A DNA stretch of 64,000 nt from Closterium sp. Naga37s-1 (GCA_947471745.1 CANJKZ010000092.1:1674001-1738000), one strand, 5' to 3'; shown: positions 1 through 10,491, counted from the stretch's first letter. Translations and numbers: made by a program. Notes: generated by a model not told the origin, from the letters alone.

Positions 1-39
1 CACTATAGCCTACAGTAGCTATGTCATATAAATCTGACA
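1..39 (-). repeat. 3' LTR of Copia-A1 (partial)
   Basis: These 39 bases match 8498-8536 and end in TGACA, the reverse complement of the LTR start TGTCA. They are followed by the purine tract of the element. The rest of the LTR lies left of the window. Confidence 0.9.
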
Positions 40-246
40 CACCCCCATAGGCAAAGTGGGGGAGAACAAGGGGTCACAAGACCAGTCAAGCAAAGCAAAG
101 CAAGCTCAGGGTGGATCACAAAGTCACCACACATTCCGAGCACAAGGTCAAGGCCACAAGGCCAGTTCACATGCAGGATTACATATATATATAAGGCTAG
201 ACAAGCAAGAGCAGGTGTATATATATATGCAACAGTACAAACAAGG

Positions 247-3200
247 TCAAGGGGTGAGCAAGTGAGGCAAGGTAGGCACAAGACCCAGCTGAGTACAAAA
301 GCGCTGATGATCACAAGGCGCAAGTGCCTTGGTGAAGATATCAGCAGTGTTGGCCTGAGAGGCCACGTACGCAAGCCGCAGCTGACCACGCTGCTGTAGC
401 TCACGAGCAAGGAAGTAGCGGAGAGCAATGTGCTTCGTTCTGTGCTCCAGTCTCTGCTCTCGACACAAGGCCAGCATGGCCTTGTTGTCTACGTACAGCA
501 CTGGAGGAGAACGAGGCGGCTCTCCGAGGTCAGTCAGCAGGTAGGTGAGCCAGCGAAGCTCCTGTGCAGCCATGGCCCCGGCGTAGATCTCAGCCTCACA
601 ACTGGAGCCGAGAACAGAAGACGAGCGGGTAGCCCGCCACGAAACAGAGCCGGAACCAAGGCTGAAGGTGTAACCCTGTGACGACCGCTGCGTAGCCTGG
701 TCGTCAGCCCAAGAAGCGTCTGCGTGCCCAGTGAGGACCACTGGACTCTGCCCTCCAAGCACAAGCCCCATGCCCGACGTACTGCACAAGTAACGCAACA
801 CCCTCTTCGCTGCAGCCATGTGCTCCGGTCTGTGTCTCCCAGGAGCAACATAGCGTGCGAGAATGCTAAGAGGGTATGCGAGGTCAGGTCGTGTGCAGGT
901 CATCAGGTACATGAGGCAGCCAACAAGCTCTGGGTACGGGCCACTCGACTCTACGGACTCATCCGAAGGCAGAGCTGAGAGTGAGTGGCGAGTAGGCAGA
1001 GGAGTGGCCTGAGGCGAGGAGTACGTGAAGCCGAAGCGCTGAAGGACCTGCTGCACCATGTGTGACTGAGTCAGGGTAATGGTGCGGCGTGCTCTGTCCC
1101 GGGTGATCTGCAAGCCAAGGTAGCTGCGCAGTTCACCCAGGTCTGTGCACGTGTGTCTCTTCTGCAGCTCGGACTTCACGTGGGCGAGTCCAGCAGTGTC
1201 AGCTGTGGCAAAGACCAAGTCGTCGACGTACACGAGGATGTAGAACGGCGGCAAAGAAGTGTCGGTGCGCACAAACAGCGACGGGTCAGCAGTAGAGGGA
1301 GCAAACCCAAGAGCCGCAAGTGTAGTCCTCAGTGTGTCGTGCCACTCACGCGGTGCCTGGCGGAGACCGTAGACTGGCCGCCGGAGGCTCCACTGGGTGC
1401 CAGGAGGAAAAGACCCAGTGAAGCCAGGTGGGCGACGCAGCCAGATCTCCTCGTGCAGGCTGCCCTGCAAGAAAGCAGTGCTGAAGTCAAGAGAGTGCAG
1501 CTCGTAGTCGCGGTGAGCAGCTATGTGCAGCAGTACCCGAAGAGTGGTCATCTTCGGGGTGGGAGAGAAGGTCTGAAAGTAGTCAACTCCCTGCCGCTGA
1601 CTGAAGCCACGAGCCACGTAACGCGCCTTGAAGACAGGCGGAGAACCCGGCGGTCGCTTCACCCTGAAAATCCACATGCCACTGACGATGTTCGCCCCAG
1701 GCGGGGGAACCTCGTCAACGTAGGTGCCTGTGGACTTCCAGGAAGCCATCTCTGTGTCCATAGCTGCCTGCCACTGAGAGGAGTAGGGACCCTCTATCGC
1801 CTCCGCGTAAGAGCGCGGAGTCGGGATGTCAAGTGCATCCGGGTCTCCCTCAGGGGTAAGCAGTACGGACACGAGATGAGGTGAAGCAGCAGCCAAACAC
1901 TGGAACTCCTCCTGCCTGTCCTCAAGGACGTCCGTGCCAAGGGCACACTCACCCCCGACGGACGGAGGACAGACAGACTCAGACTCAACGACAGGACTAG
2001 CAGCGTAGTCTAGACGACAGCGAGCAGCAAAGTCGACGAGCTCAGCAACTAGGGCAGACGCAGCAGTGGACTCAAAGGAAGGGTCGGTGACGACAGTAGC
2101 AAGGAGACGCGTGACAGTAGGACTGGCAGCACGAAGAGAGTCCGACTCCGGGTCGGGAAGAGCAGGAAGAGAGGACTCAGGAGGAGAAGGCAAAGGGGCA
2201 CGCAGAGGAGCAGTGGACGGACGCAGAGAGATCCGGTGCGTGCCAGGGACAGGAGGAGGACGCTGACGCGAACCACGGCCACTAGTGCGAGCAAGACGGA
2301 CAGGCGACGCAGGGCGAGACGCAGGCTCACGACGCTCAGCCAGACCTCCAGTAGGACCAGTGTAGGGAGAAGGAGCGGGCAGTGTGGAGGCCGGCTGTAA
2401 CTGTAACTGGGACGGGACAGGCTGTGGACACTCTAAGGGAGGAGGAGGACCAGTAGAAGGCGGGAGACCAAGAACCTGCTGAAGGAGCGGAACGAAGTAC
2501 GGCCGAGGCCGCGCGGCGACTCCAGACACAGCAGGGACAGCACCAGTACCCCCAGCGGCAGCACCAGCGCCAGCAGCACCTCCAGCTCCAGTACCTCCAG
2601 CAGCACCAGTAGCACCCCCAGCAGGAGCCTCAGTGCCAACACCCTCAGCAGCTCCAGCTCCAGGCGTACCCGCAGGCCCAGCAGCTCCAGTACTCCCAGT
2701 ACGAGCACCTCCGGGACCCGCGGCACCAGCTCCCTCAGCAGTCGAAGAACCTCCAGCTCCAGCAGCACGCCTCCAGCGCCGGGCAAACCACTCTCGCAGC
2801 TCCTGTGGAGAGAGTGGCTCCCGCCTAGACGAAGCACCCGGAGAACCTCCAGGCTCAGCACCGCCAGACGCCACACGAGCAGGCCCAGCTCCCTCAGGCT
2901 CCGCACCCCCAGGCTCAGCACCTCTAGGCGTAGCACCCCCAGGCTCAGCACCCCCAGGCGTAGCACCCCCAGGCTCAGCACCCCCAAGCTCAGCACCCCC
3001 AGTAGTAGCACCCCCAGGCTCAGCACCCCCAGGCTCAGCACCCCCAGTAGTAGCACCCTCAGGCTCAGCACCCCCAGGCGTAGCACCCACACGCTCAGCA
3101 CCCCCAGAGTCAGCACCCCCAGGCTCAGCACCCTCAGCAGCACCAGAGTCACCAGTAACCTCGACAGGCTCGACTGCGTCTACCTGGGACACACCTGAAG

Positions 3201-6200
3201 GGGCAGGACCCTGAGGGGGAAGGGGGTCTACCGGGGGGGGACCTGGCACAAGGAAGAGCGGTGGCGGGGGGAGGGACGGAGTGCGGTAGGGGAAGAGGCG
3301 GTAGTAGGGGACCGACTCGTCAAACGTGACGTCCTGGGAGGACAGAACACGGCGAGAGGTGGGGTGGTAGAACTGCCACCCTGGCGCGTCAGGGGGGAAG
3401 CCAAGGAAGACGCAAGGAGCAGCACGAGGGGACAGCTTGTCCGCAGACAAGTCGCGGACAAACGCCCGAGATCCCCAGACACGGAACGCAGACGCATCGC
3501 CAACCTTCCCCGTCCACAGCAAAGCTGGGGAGGTCTCCGGCATGGAGACCCTGGGGTGAAGGTTGATCTGATGCGCCGCGTACCGAACCGCAAACGGCCA
3601 CAGAAAATGGGGGGCAGCCGCATGCATCATGGACGTACGGGCGACGTCCATGACCATGCCAATGCGGCGCTCAGCAATCCCATTTTGCTGTGGAGAGTCC
3701 GGAAGCGTGAAGGTCTGGCGGATGCCTCGTGCACGACAGTAGGCTCGCAGAAGGCCAGAGGAGAACTCTCCACCTCTGTCAGAGTGCAGACGCAGAACAG
3801 GAAAGTCCGAGCCGAAGCTCTGCCTGAGCTGGAGACGAGCTGCGCGGATCCAGTCGATCAACACCTCAGTGACATCACCCTTGCTGCGCAAGGGGAAGAC
3901 CGTGGTGTAACGCGAGTAGTCGTCAACCACCAGCAGGAAGTAGCGCTCGTGACCCTGTCCACGGACGCGGGCCGGGCCCCACACGTCCATGTGAAGCGTC
4001 TGCAGCGGGGCCTCTGTCGGAGGAAACTGGGAGGAGTGAGGGGCAGCCCGCTGCCGCCCCTCGACACAAGGGACGCAGGTAGGGCCGGGCCCCGGAGGAA
4101 GGGGAGGGAGGGACCGGGGAAGACCAGAGACAAGGACACGGGAGGCCATGCCTCGGAGACGAAGCAGGGAGGGGTGACCAAGGCGGTGGTGCCAGAGGAG
4201 AGTCTTGTGCGACAGGAGGCGACACGAACAGGGGGCAGACTCAGGACCAGACCTGGACGCTGCAGCAAACACCTGACCCGACGCAGCTACCTGACCAGAC
4301 GCAATGACTGGAGGAGACGCAGTGGTCAGTGTGTACAGGCTCGACCCCGGCCGGCGTGTAAACGTGGCCAGGTGTCGGCCTGTCCGAGCGTCCGTGCAGT
4401 GGGTCACCCGCTGACTCGCAGGAGTGAACTGGTGAACCCCCGCATCCTGTAGGTCAGCACCACTCACCAAGTTCGTAGAGAACGAGGGGAGGTAAAGACC
4501 AGACAGGGTGCCAGAGGGGGCCGCCAGACACGGGAGGACAGTGGAGAAGTGAGCAAGGACAGGACCCCCAGAGGGGTCTGCCAGAGAGACTGCAACTGGC
4601 CGGCCAAGCGGCGTGAGTGTGGTGCGGTCTCGAAAGAAGGAGCGAGAAGCCCCCGAGTCAAGGGTGAAGGTGTGGGAGGCCGAAGCCGACGCAGTACCTG
4701 AGAGAGCAGACTCACCAGCACCTGAGTGAGCAGACGCACGAGCACCTAGAGCAGCAGCCTCGCTAGCACCTAGAGCAGCAGCCTCACCAGTACCTAGAGC
4801 AGCAGTCTCAATGCCCGGGTCGGGCGGAAAACACCGGTAACAGTCACCCTCATCACTAATAGTCACAGCATACATGGCAGCAAGAATAGCATCAAAGTCA
4901 AGGTCAAAGACAGCTACACCCGCCCTAGACAGCTCGCCCCAGCGGGGGATCTCAGTGGCCTCAGGGAACTGGTGACACCAAGCGTCCGTCAGGCGGCCAA
5001 AGCAGCGCTGGGTGGAGTGCGCACCCCCGCACTGCTCACCCGCGCGGTCGCCGGTGCGTAGGACGTAGGTGCACGGACCAGTACCCCCACCCCGCTGGCG
5101 TGCAGCGTACCACTCACGGAGCTGCTGAGGGGGGGGGATGTCACGAGTGCGCTGCTGCCACTGCTGCTGCTGCTGCTGGCGCTGACCACCACCGGAGCCG
5201 ACCCTCTGCCCAGCGCCACCCTGACCAGCTCCACCTCCTCCGCCGCCGCCTCCGCCACCGCCGCCACCTCCGCCACCTCCGCTCCCACCGCCACCGCCGC
5301 CGCCGCCTCCGCCTCCACTGCCGCCACCGACACCTCCACCCCCGCCACCACTCCCACCACCACCCCCACCCCCTCCACTGCCGCCACCGCCACCTCCGCC
5401 ACCCCCGCCAGCCCCTCCAGCACCCTTGCCCCCCTTGCCCTTGCCGGTGCGGCGTCTCCCGCTCGGGGCAGACGCAGCGCCGACCGACTCGAGACCAACG
5501 AGGTCGGCCGCAGCAGCAGAGGCAACAGAGGGCAAAAGGGGGGAGGGGGAACACCCCTCAAAGACGGGGGTGCGAGGGTCACCACGAGAGGCTCCTAGAG
5601 CGACTATACTCTTCTCTGCTGCTAGGAGGGCCTTCTCGAGGAGGTCAACGGTAAGAGTGGTGGGGCAGACTGAGAGGAAGTGGTCCCTGACTACGCGAAG
5701 GGAGTCAGGGAGCCGGGTGACTATGTAGTAGAGGGTGATGTACATAGGGGGGGGGTTCTTGGCGCAGAACTCAGCAGGAAGCGCAGCGCGGTAGCGAGTG
5801 TCACTAGTGCGGAGGTGCGTAATGAGGTCAGCGACTGTGGGAAAGGCAGCAAGGTCAGGGAAGAGGTACGGTAGCATGAGGCGGCTCAGTGCAGCAGTGG
5901 CAGGGGAGGAGTAGCGCGCAACTACAGCGTCGTACAAGGTGTGAGCACTCTTGTACTGGCTAAAGTGCGCACGCTCAGAGGTAGGCAGGTGGCGACGCAC
6001 AGCTAGACGTGCAGCAGCATCGCGTGTGGCCCACTGTGAGCGAACAGTGGCGTCGGCATCAGCAGCAGGGGCAGGAGAGGCACCAGAGGTGAGGTCAAAG
6101 AGGGAGAGACCGTCTGCCCTATCGCACTGTAAGAAAAGCTGCAGGTCATCTATCCAGACGTCAAAGTCAATGGCCCGACCCTCAGCGTCAAAGGCGAGGA

Positions 6201-6216
6201 CACTAGGGGTAGCCAT
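247..6216 (-). CDS. Copia-type gag-pol polyprotein, open frame
   Basis: A 1989-residue frame starting at ATG 6216. In order: Gag (about 1-240); a Gly-rich linker (about 262-339); a stretched zinc knuckle of form C-x13-C-x3-H-x4-C (about 382-405); aspartic protease with LDSGAS (about 520); the HHCC pre-integrase region (HHRLGH then CVPC); the integrase core with D in HMDVWGP (about 744), D in HSDRGGE (about 812) and E in QQNGIAERR (about 848); a Pro/Gly/Glu linker of GGAEPGG-type repeats; reverse transcriptase with YVDDL (about 1665); and RNase H with D in GHADASW, E in CEAEIY and D in VDNKA (about 1832, 1873, 1906). Most Copia polyproteins are about 1300-1500 residues; the excess is in the two low-complexity linkers. 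No stop or frameshift is seen, so it may be functional. It makes the capsid-like particle and enzymes for retrotransposition. Confidence 0.95.
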   Translation of the reverse strand: MATPSVLAFDAEGRAIDFDVWIDDLQLFLQCDRADGLSLFDLTSGASPAPAADADATVRSQWATRDAAARLAVRRHLPTSERAHFSQYKSAHTLYDAVVARYSSPATAALSRLMLPYLFPDLAAFPTVADLITHLRTSDTRYRAALPAEFCAKNPPPMYITLYYIVTRLPDSLRVVRDHFLSVCPTTLTVDLLEKALLAAEKSIVALGASRGDPRTPVFEGCSPSPLLPSVASAAAADLVGLESVGAASAPSGRRRTGKGKGGKGAGGAGGGGGGGGGGSGGGGGGGGSGGGGGGVGGGSGGGGGGGGGGGSGGGGGGGGGGGGGGGGGAGQGGAGQRVGSGGGQRQQQQQQWQQRTRDIPPPQQLREWYAARQRGGGTGPCTYVLRTGDRAGEQCGGAHSTQRCFGRLTDAWCHQFPEATEIPRWGELSRAGVAVFDLDFDAILAAMYAVTISDEGDCYRCFPPDPGIETAALGTGEAAALGASEAAALGARASAHSGAGESALSGTASASASHTFTLDSGASRSFFRDRTTLTPLGRPVAVSLADPSGGPVLAHFSTVLPCLAAPSGTLSGLYLPSFSTNLVSGADLQDAGVHQFTPASQRVTHCTDARTGRHLATFTRRPGSSLYTLTTASPPVIASGQVAASGQVFAAASRSGPESAPCSCRLLSHKTLLWHHRLGHPSLLRLRGMASRVLVSGLPRSLPPLPPGPGPTCVPCVEGRQRAAPHSSQFPPTEAPLQTLHMDVWGPARVRGQGHERYFLLVVDDYSRYTTVFPLRSKGDVTEVLIDWIRAARLQLRQSFGSDFPVLRLHSDRGGEFSSGLLRAYCRARGIRQTFTLPDSPQQNGIAERRIGMVMDVARTSMMHAAAPHFLWPFAVRYAAHQINLHPRVSMPETSPALLWTGKVGDASAFRVWGSRAFVRDLSADKLSPRAAPCVFLGFPPDAPGWQFYHPTSRRVLSSQDVTFDESVPYYRLFPYRTPSLPPPPLFLVPGPPPVDPLPPQGPAPSGVSQVDAVEPVEVTGDSGAAEGAEPGGADSGGAERVGATPGGAEPEGATTGGAEPGGAEPGGATTGGAELGGAEPGGATPGGAEPGGATPRGAEPGGAEPEGAGPARVASGGAEPGGSPGASSRREPLSPQELREWFARRWRRAAGAGGSSTAEGAGAAGPGGARTGSTGAAGPAGTPGAGAAEGVGTEAPAGGATGAAGGTGAGGAAGAGAAAGGTGAVPAVSGVAARPRPYFVPLLQQVLGLPPSTGPPPPLECPQPVPSQLQLQPASTLPAPSPYTGPTGGLAERREPASRPASPVRLARTSGRGSRQRPPPVPGTHRISLRPSTAPLRAPLPSPPESSLPALPDPESDSLRAASPTVTRLLATVVTDPSFESTAASALVAELVDFAARCRLDYAASPVVESESVCPPSVGGECALGTDVLEDRQEEFQCLAAASPHLVSVLLTPEGDPDALDIPTPRSYAEAIEGPYSSQWQAAMDTEMASWKSTGTYVDEVPPPGANIVSGMWIFRVKRPPGSPPVFKARYVARGFSQRQGVDYFQTFSPTPKMTTLRVLLHIAAHRDYELHSLDFSTAFLQGSLHEEIWLRRPPGFTGSFPPGTQWSLRRPVYGLRQAPREWHDTLRTTLAALGFAPSTADPSLFVRTDTSLPPFYILVYVDDLVFATADTAGLAHVKSELQKRHTCTDLGELRSYLGLQITRDRARRTITLTQSHMVQQVLQRFGFTYSSPQATPLPTRHSLSALPSDESVESSGPYPELVGCLMYLMTCTRPDLAYPLSILARYVAPGRHRPEHMAAAKRVLRYLCSTSGMGLVLGGQSPVVLTGHADASWADDQATQRSSQGYTFSLGSGSVSWRATRSSSVLGSSCEAEIYAGAMAAQELRWLTYLLTDLGEPPRSPPVLYVDNKAMLALCREQRLEHRTKHIALRYFLARELQQRGQLRLAYVASQANTADIFTKALAPCDHQRFCTQLGLVPTLPHLLTP
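2880..3150 (-). repeat. Coding minisatellite in the IN-RT linker
   Basis: Tandem 15-bp-based repeats (GGCTCAGCACCCCCA on plus) encode GGAEPGGATPGG-type repeats between integrase and RT. The same linker repeat, with other copy numbers, occurs at 39420-39690, 30690-30860 and 59340-59570. Confidence 0.85.
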
Positions 6217-6337
6217 GACAGCAGTAGACTAGCAGTGCGAACAGTAGGGTAAGGGCAGTGCAGTGATAGAGGCGCTGCTCTTACCGGACAGGGCGGCTCG
6301 GGCGGCTCGGCGGCTCGGCAGGACGGCGGGTCGGCGA

Positions 6338-6581
6338 TGTCAGAACTTATATTTGTAACTGCCTGTAGCTGTAGTTAGTGTAGTTATTATAAACTTTGTT
6401 TGGTGGTGCACCTTATTTGTTTCCTTTGCTATATGTTCTTCGAAACCTATAGTGAAACCATCCTTTCCAACTTTCTCGACTCTCACCCTAGGCACAAACT
6501 ACTCGACATCCTAGTTGGGCCTAGGCTCCTAAGCCTAGGCCCTAGTTAAACTTGATCATTCCACGTTTCAGTTTTTATCAT
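6338..6581 (+). repeat. 5' LTR of TRIM-like element
   Basis: Begins TGTCAGAACTT and ends TTTTTATCA. Repeated at 7371-7613. Confidence 0.9.
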
Positions 6582-7370
6582 GCTATCAGAGCGAGTTACG
6601 TCCTGGCCTGTGGGCCCGCCTCATGCTTCCGCTGCTACGTTTTTCCGGTCGCGCGCCTAGGGCGCGTGGCGATTTTCTATTGTCCCGCCCCCGGTTGGCG
6701 AGTGACTCCTACTCTGCCCGTCGCGCGCCCCGTGGCACGCGACGGTGCCCTAAACCTGCCCGTCGTGCGCCCCGTGGCACGCGACGGTGCCCTGCTCGTC
6801 GTGCGCCCCGAGGCACACGACGGTGCCCTTACCTTAAACTTACCTGTCGTGCGCCCCGTGGCACGCGACGCTCCTCTCCGCACCTGCTCTCACTGCAGCC
6901 GCCCCTGACCTACCTGCGCCGACACATTGTAGCCGCTCTGCGGCTTTCTTCCCGCCCACCCCCTCCTCCTTTGTCTCCCTGCAGCCGTGGGGGGGAGGGT
7001 ATGGGGGTGGCGGGTGTTGGAGCGTTGGGTCGTATCCTTCCCTTCCCCTCCTCCTCCTTTCGTTCCCACTGCTGCAGCTGCCGCTGGGGGGGAGGGTGTG
7101 AGGGTGTGGGGGAGACGGGGGAGTGGCACCGGGGTGGCGGGTGTGAGGCAACCAGCAGCCGTCCCTCCACCTCTCCTCTCTTCCCCCCCCCTCTCTGCTG
7201 CTCCTGCAGCAGTGTGGGGGAAGGGAAGGAGGAGGGTGAGGAGATGGAGGGGGTGACCAGCTAGTGTTAGCCCGCCTGCAGTACCTGCTGTTGCTTGTTT
7301 ATTATTTTGCATGTGTACCCGTGCAGGTTGTATTCTGCACAAACTCCTGATGCAGGCAGTTATGGGGGAG

Positions 7371-7613
7371 TGTCAGAACTTATATTTGTAACTGCCTGTA
7401 GCTGTAGTTAGTGTAGTTATTATAAACTTTGTTTGGTGGTGCACCTTATTTGTTTCCTTTGCTATATGTTCTTCGAAACCTATAGTGAAACCATCCGTTC
7501 CAACTTTCTCGACTCTCACCCTAGGCACAAACTACTCGACATCCTAGTTGGGCCTAGGCTCCTAAGCCTAGGCCCTAGTTAAACTTGATCATTCCACGTT
7601 TCAGTTTTTATCA
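7371..7613 (+). repeat. 3' LTR of TRIM-like element
   Basis: Second copy of 6338-6581, about 99% identical by eye, followed by the GGCGA target duplication. Confidence 0.9.
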
Positions 7614-8335
7614 GGCGACACGGCGGCTCGGGCGGCTCGGCGGCTCGGGCGGCTCGGGCGACTCGGCGGCTCGGGCGGCTCGGCAACTCGGCGGCCCGGG
7701 CGGTTCGGCGGTCGGCTGCTGGGCGGCTCGGCGGCTCGGCGGCTCGGCTGCTCGGCTGCAGGACGGCTCGGCGGCTCGGGTGCTCGGCTGCTGGGCGGCT
7801 CCGCAGCTGGTGTGGTTGGTGACGATCGCGGCAGCAGTCGCAGAAGCTGTGGCGACTGCTGCTGCAGAGACGGCTGCGGCTGCTGCCTCAGGGACGGCGG
7901 CTGCCGGCCGCTAGGGGCCGCGAAGAGCGGCGGAGAGGCCGTGAAGGGCGCCACGAGGGGCCGTCGAGGGCGGCGACAGGCCGTGAGGAGGCCGCGGAAG
8001 GCGGCTCGAGGGGCCGCGAGGGGGCCGTAAGGGGCCGACTGGCGACGGGAGGGGCCGAAGGGGCCGTGGGGGCGGCGCGACGGGCGCGACGGGCCGTAAG
8101 GGCGGCGCGACGGGCCGTAAGGGTGGCACGAGGGGCCGTGAGGGCGGCGCGACGGGCGCGACGGGCCGTAAGGGCGGCGCGACGGGCCGTAAGGGCGGCG
8201 CGACGAGCCGTAAGGGCGGCGCTAGGGAGCTGTGAGAGGGCCGCTAAGGGCGACGCGACGGGGCCGTGAGGGGCCTAGCGAGGGCGCGACGGTAGGGAGA
8301 GCACACAGGGCGCGACTCGGGCCGGAGCGAAGCGC
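7614..8335. repeat. GC-rich minisatellite in Copia-A1 leader
   Basis: First short repeats of the type CGGCTCGG (7620-7800), then repeats of about 20 bp containing GGCCGTAAGGGCGGCGCGAC (about 8080-8230). It lies between the 5' LTR/PBS and the gag ATG of Copia-A1. Open frames here are repeat artefacts. Related elements have different leader arrays at the same place. Confidence 0.8.
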
Positions 8336-8410
8336 GCTCCGGGCAGGAAAAAAAATTTCGTGGTGGTGGGCCCTAGGAATCGTTCCCACTAGGGAACCTG
8401 CTCGATACCA

Positions 8411-8536
8411 TGAGAAGAAACGAGGAATAATGAATGACTAAGGGAAAGTTGGGTACAAATGTGAACCCTAGAAAACTGTACCCCATATGTGCTACCCCAC
8501 TATAGCCTACAGTAGCTATGTCATATAAATCTGACA
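8411..8536 (-). repeat. 5' LTR of Copia-A1
   Basis: A 126-bp LTR. On the minus strand it starts TGTCAGATTTATATGACA and ends TTCTTCTCA, followed by the primer-binding site at 8398-8410. It closely matches the 125-bp LTRs of Copia-A3. Confidence 0.9.
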
Positions 8537-10491
8537 ATTTTACTCAAATCAGAGTTTTTCTAGTGAATTCGCTACTAACGCGTCATGAGCAATCGTCGCT
8601 GGCGTGCCTGGCAAAGTATTCCCTGGCCTGCCTGACGAAATTGCCACAGGCGCGCACGTGTTAGCAACTTTTCAGCACATGATGGCAGGGATTTTCGCCA
8701 GGGTGGCAGATTCTCGGTGAATTTCGGCGCGAACTGTTTTGTGGTAGTCTCGATTGAAATCGCAAGGCTGAGATCTACATTTCTGCGTTTTAAAATCATA
8801 ATTATCTAAGTGTCATTTATTTCCCCCATGGGGTTATAAAAAAATCCACATTATAAGCCCACCCACCATTTTTCCAGGTTTTTTTATACCCCCACCCGGG
8901 AGTATATCCGGGGCATGACGACATATATATATAATATATATATGTAATATATATATAATATATATATACATATAATATTGTTAAGTCTGCTAGGCTGTAC
9001 TGAGGTGCATAATATAGGGTATAGGGTTTCTCTCGACATTTGTACTTGTACCTTCTCCCCACTAATCAATGTCATCATTTCTCCTAATTCATATACGTAT
9101 GTTTGATAGCTCATAGATATTGATATTCTAAGAGATGTTCTTTATATTCTTCATGCAAAAGCAACCAAAATAAAGGAAACAGTAGAAGTGTGTGAAGGAG
9201 GACATTGTTAAGCGAAATTTGTGAATGTCTGGACACCTGTTGTATAAAGCCAATACTAAAAACCCTAGTCACGCACATAATGTTCTCGTAATAAACCACA
9301 ATATTAACAATCATAGAACCGGGAGCTGTGAGTGTACGGTTAAGGCATCTTTTAGAGAGTACGAGGTGAAGATTGACCCGAGGGTCATAGATTGACTAGA
9401 GAACACAAGCGGTTTTTGTCTTTTTGCAGAACCTCTCCGTTGTACGGCCAGCTCTTTGTGTCTGGGCTGACTCGAGGAAAACAGGCTGGAACGATGGCAT
9501 AGGAGAGTCAATTACTGTAGACAGGAGTACCACCACACCACCACCATACGAAAAGGTGTTCCGCTCTGACTACCTTGACTAATGGACAAGCTCAAGTCAA
9601 TTGTCCAGAAGCAGCCAGCTTCCATCCAGGCCCTAGCTAGCCTGGGAAACTACCCTGGGAAACTAGTGTGGTCAAGGAATCTAGGGTTACTCTTGAACTC
9701 CCCCACCACCATCCCTGAAGTGTGGGGAAAGCAACGAGGGCAGGCTGGCGCTGAGGAACGACATTCCCAAGACAGCCAATAATCACGAAGCGACACGCCG
9801 CCCCCTGGGCGCTTTCCATGCCTCTGCAAAAATTTCACACTTCAGCCCAGCCTCATCAGCTTTTGGGTGGGGAGCCAGAGAGTGAAGTGAGCAGGCATCC
9901 AGCAAGCTACTCAACCATTCCGCAGCCATCTAAAACTCGCATAACTTTCGCCATTATTGGTGCTGACGCGGATCCTCCCTTCACAGGGCTCGACTCCTCC
10001 GCCAACTGCACTGCAGCGGGCCCTCCCCCCAACCCATCCTACCCGCCCCCCCTTCCCCTTCCTCCCCCGCCATCTGACCTGACAATGACATGACAACGCG
10101 TCTCGATCGCCCCCGTCGCCTCGCCTCGCCTCGCCTCCCTCCCCCGCCGCCCTCCTCACCTCCCCCCTTCCTCCTCACCTCACCTTACCTCACCTTCCCC
10201 AGAACGACGTTCTCGTTTCAAGGCTCAACCGACCAGTTCTCCATCCAACCTTGGGCAATCCCGAGGGTTCGTTCGTTCCATTCCATCATTCGCAGCAGCT
10301 CATCTGAACTTGAATAATATGGAGCAAGATGGTGGCTGTGTTGCCTCGGTACCTAGGTGGTAGAGTCCCCATGGACTAAGATTCGACGGATTTGCCTTTA
10401 GCTTACTCGATCAGGAGTAGCGCACAGGGTTGTGACATTAGAACCGAGTAATTTAACTTTATTTCGAGATTCTCGACCCCCGAAGTTGAGG
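8537..10491. other. Intergenic region and NDL 5' flank
   Basis: No convincing coding region seen on either strand. It holds an AT dinucleotide tract (8924-8975) and, from about 9990 to 10210, a C-rich stretch. The promoter and 5' UTR of the NDL gene should lie in its right part, but I see no core element I would call with confidence. Confidence 0.6.
8924..8975. repeat. AT microsatellite
   Basis: Alternating AT runs with a few interruptions. Confidence 0.9.

Larger units (their letters stand above)
6338..7613 (+). mobile_element. TRIM-like miniature LTR retrotransposon
   Basis: A 1276-bp element with two LTRs of 244 and 243 bp that differ by one substitution and one indel. The 5' LTR is followed at once by a primer-binding-like site (TGCTATCAGAGCGAG), and the 3' LTR is preceded by a purine tract (TATGGGGGAG). 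It is flanked by the 5-bp target duplication GGCGA (6333-6337 and 7614-7618). The 789-bp interior has no gag-pol domain, so it must be moved in trans. It lies opposite in strand to Copia-A1 and within its leader, so it inserted later. Its LTR is related to the fragment at 60279-60476. Confidence 0.9.
1..8536 (-). mobile_element. Copia-A1: near-complete LTR retrotransposon
   Basis: A Ty1/Copia element read on the minus strand. From its 5' side (right) it has an LTR (8411-8536), a primer-binding site next to it (TGGTATCGAGCAG, like the usual initiator-tRNA-Met site), a GC-rich leader, one long gag-pol frame (247-6216), a 3' UTR, a purine tract reading GGGGGTG, and a 3' LTR cut by the window edge (1-39). 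A TRIM-like element is nested in the leader (6338-7613). The target duplication cannot be checked because the left end lies outside the window. LTR sequence and protein place it in the same family as the copies at 27636, 39123, 55508 and 60477. Confidence 0.93.

Noticed and set aside
2433..3214. Leu/Val-rich and Pro/Ala-rich frames over the polyprotein linker, and similar frames at 39391, 59334 and 30158
   Set aside because: Out-of-frame readings of the linker repeats; composition only, no domain.
4989..5585. Ala/Glu/Val- and His-rich frames over the Gly-rich Gag linker
   Set aside because: Shadow frames of a GGT/GGC repeat.
6623..7264. 213-codon frame inside the TRIM-like element
   Set aside because: Low-complexity Arg/Pro/Ser sequence with no Gag, protease or RT motif; the overlapping frames are equally open.
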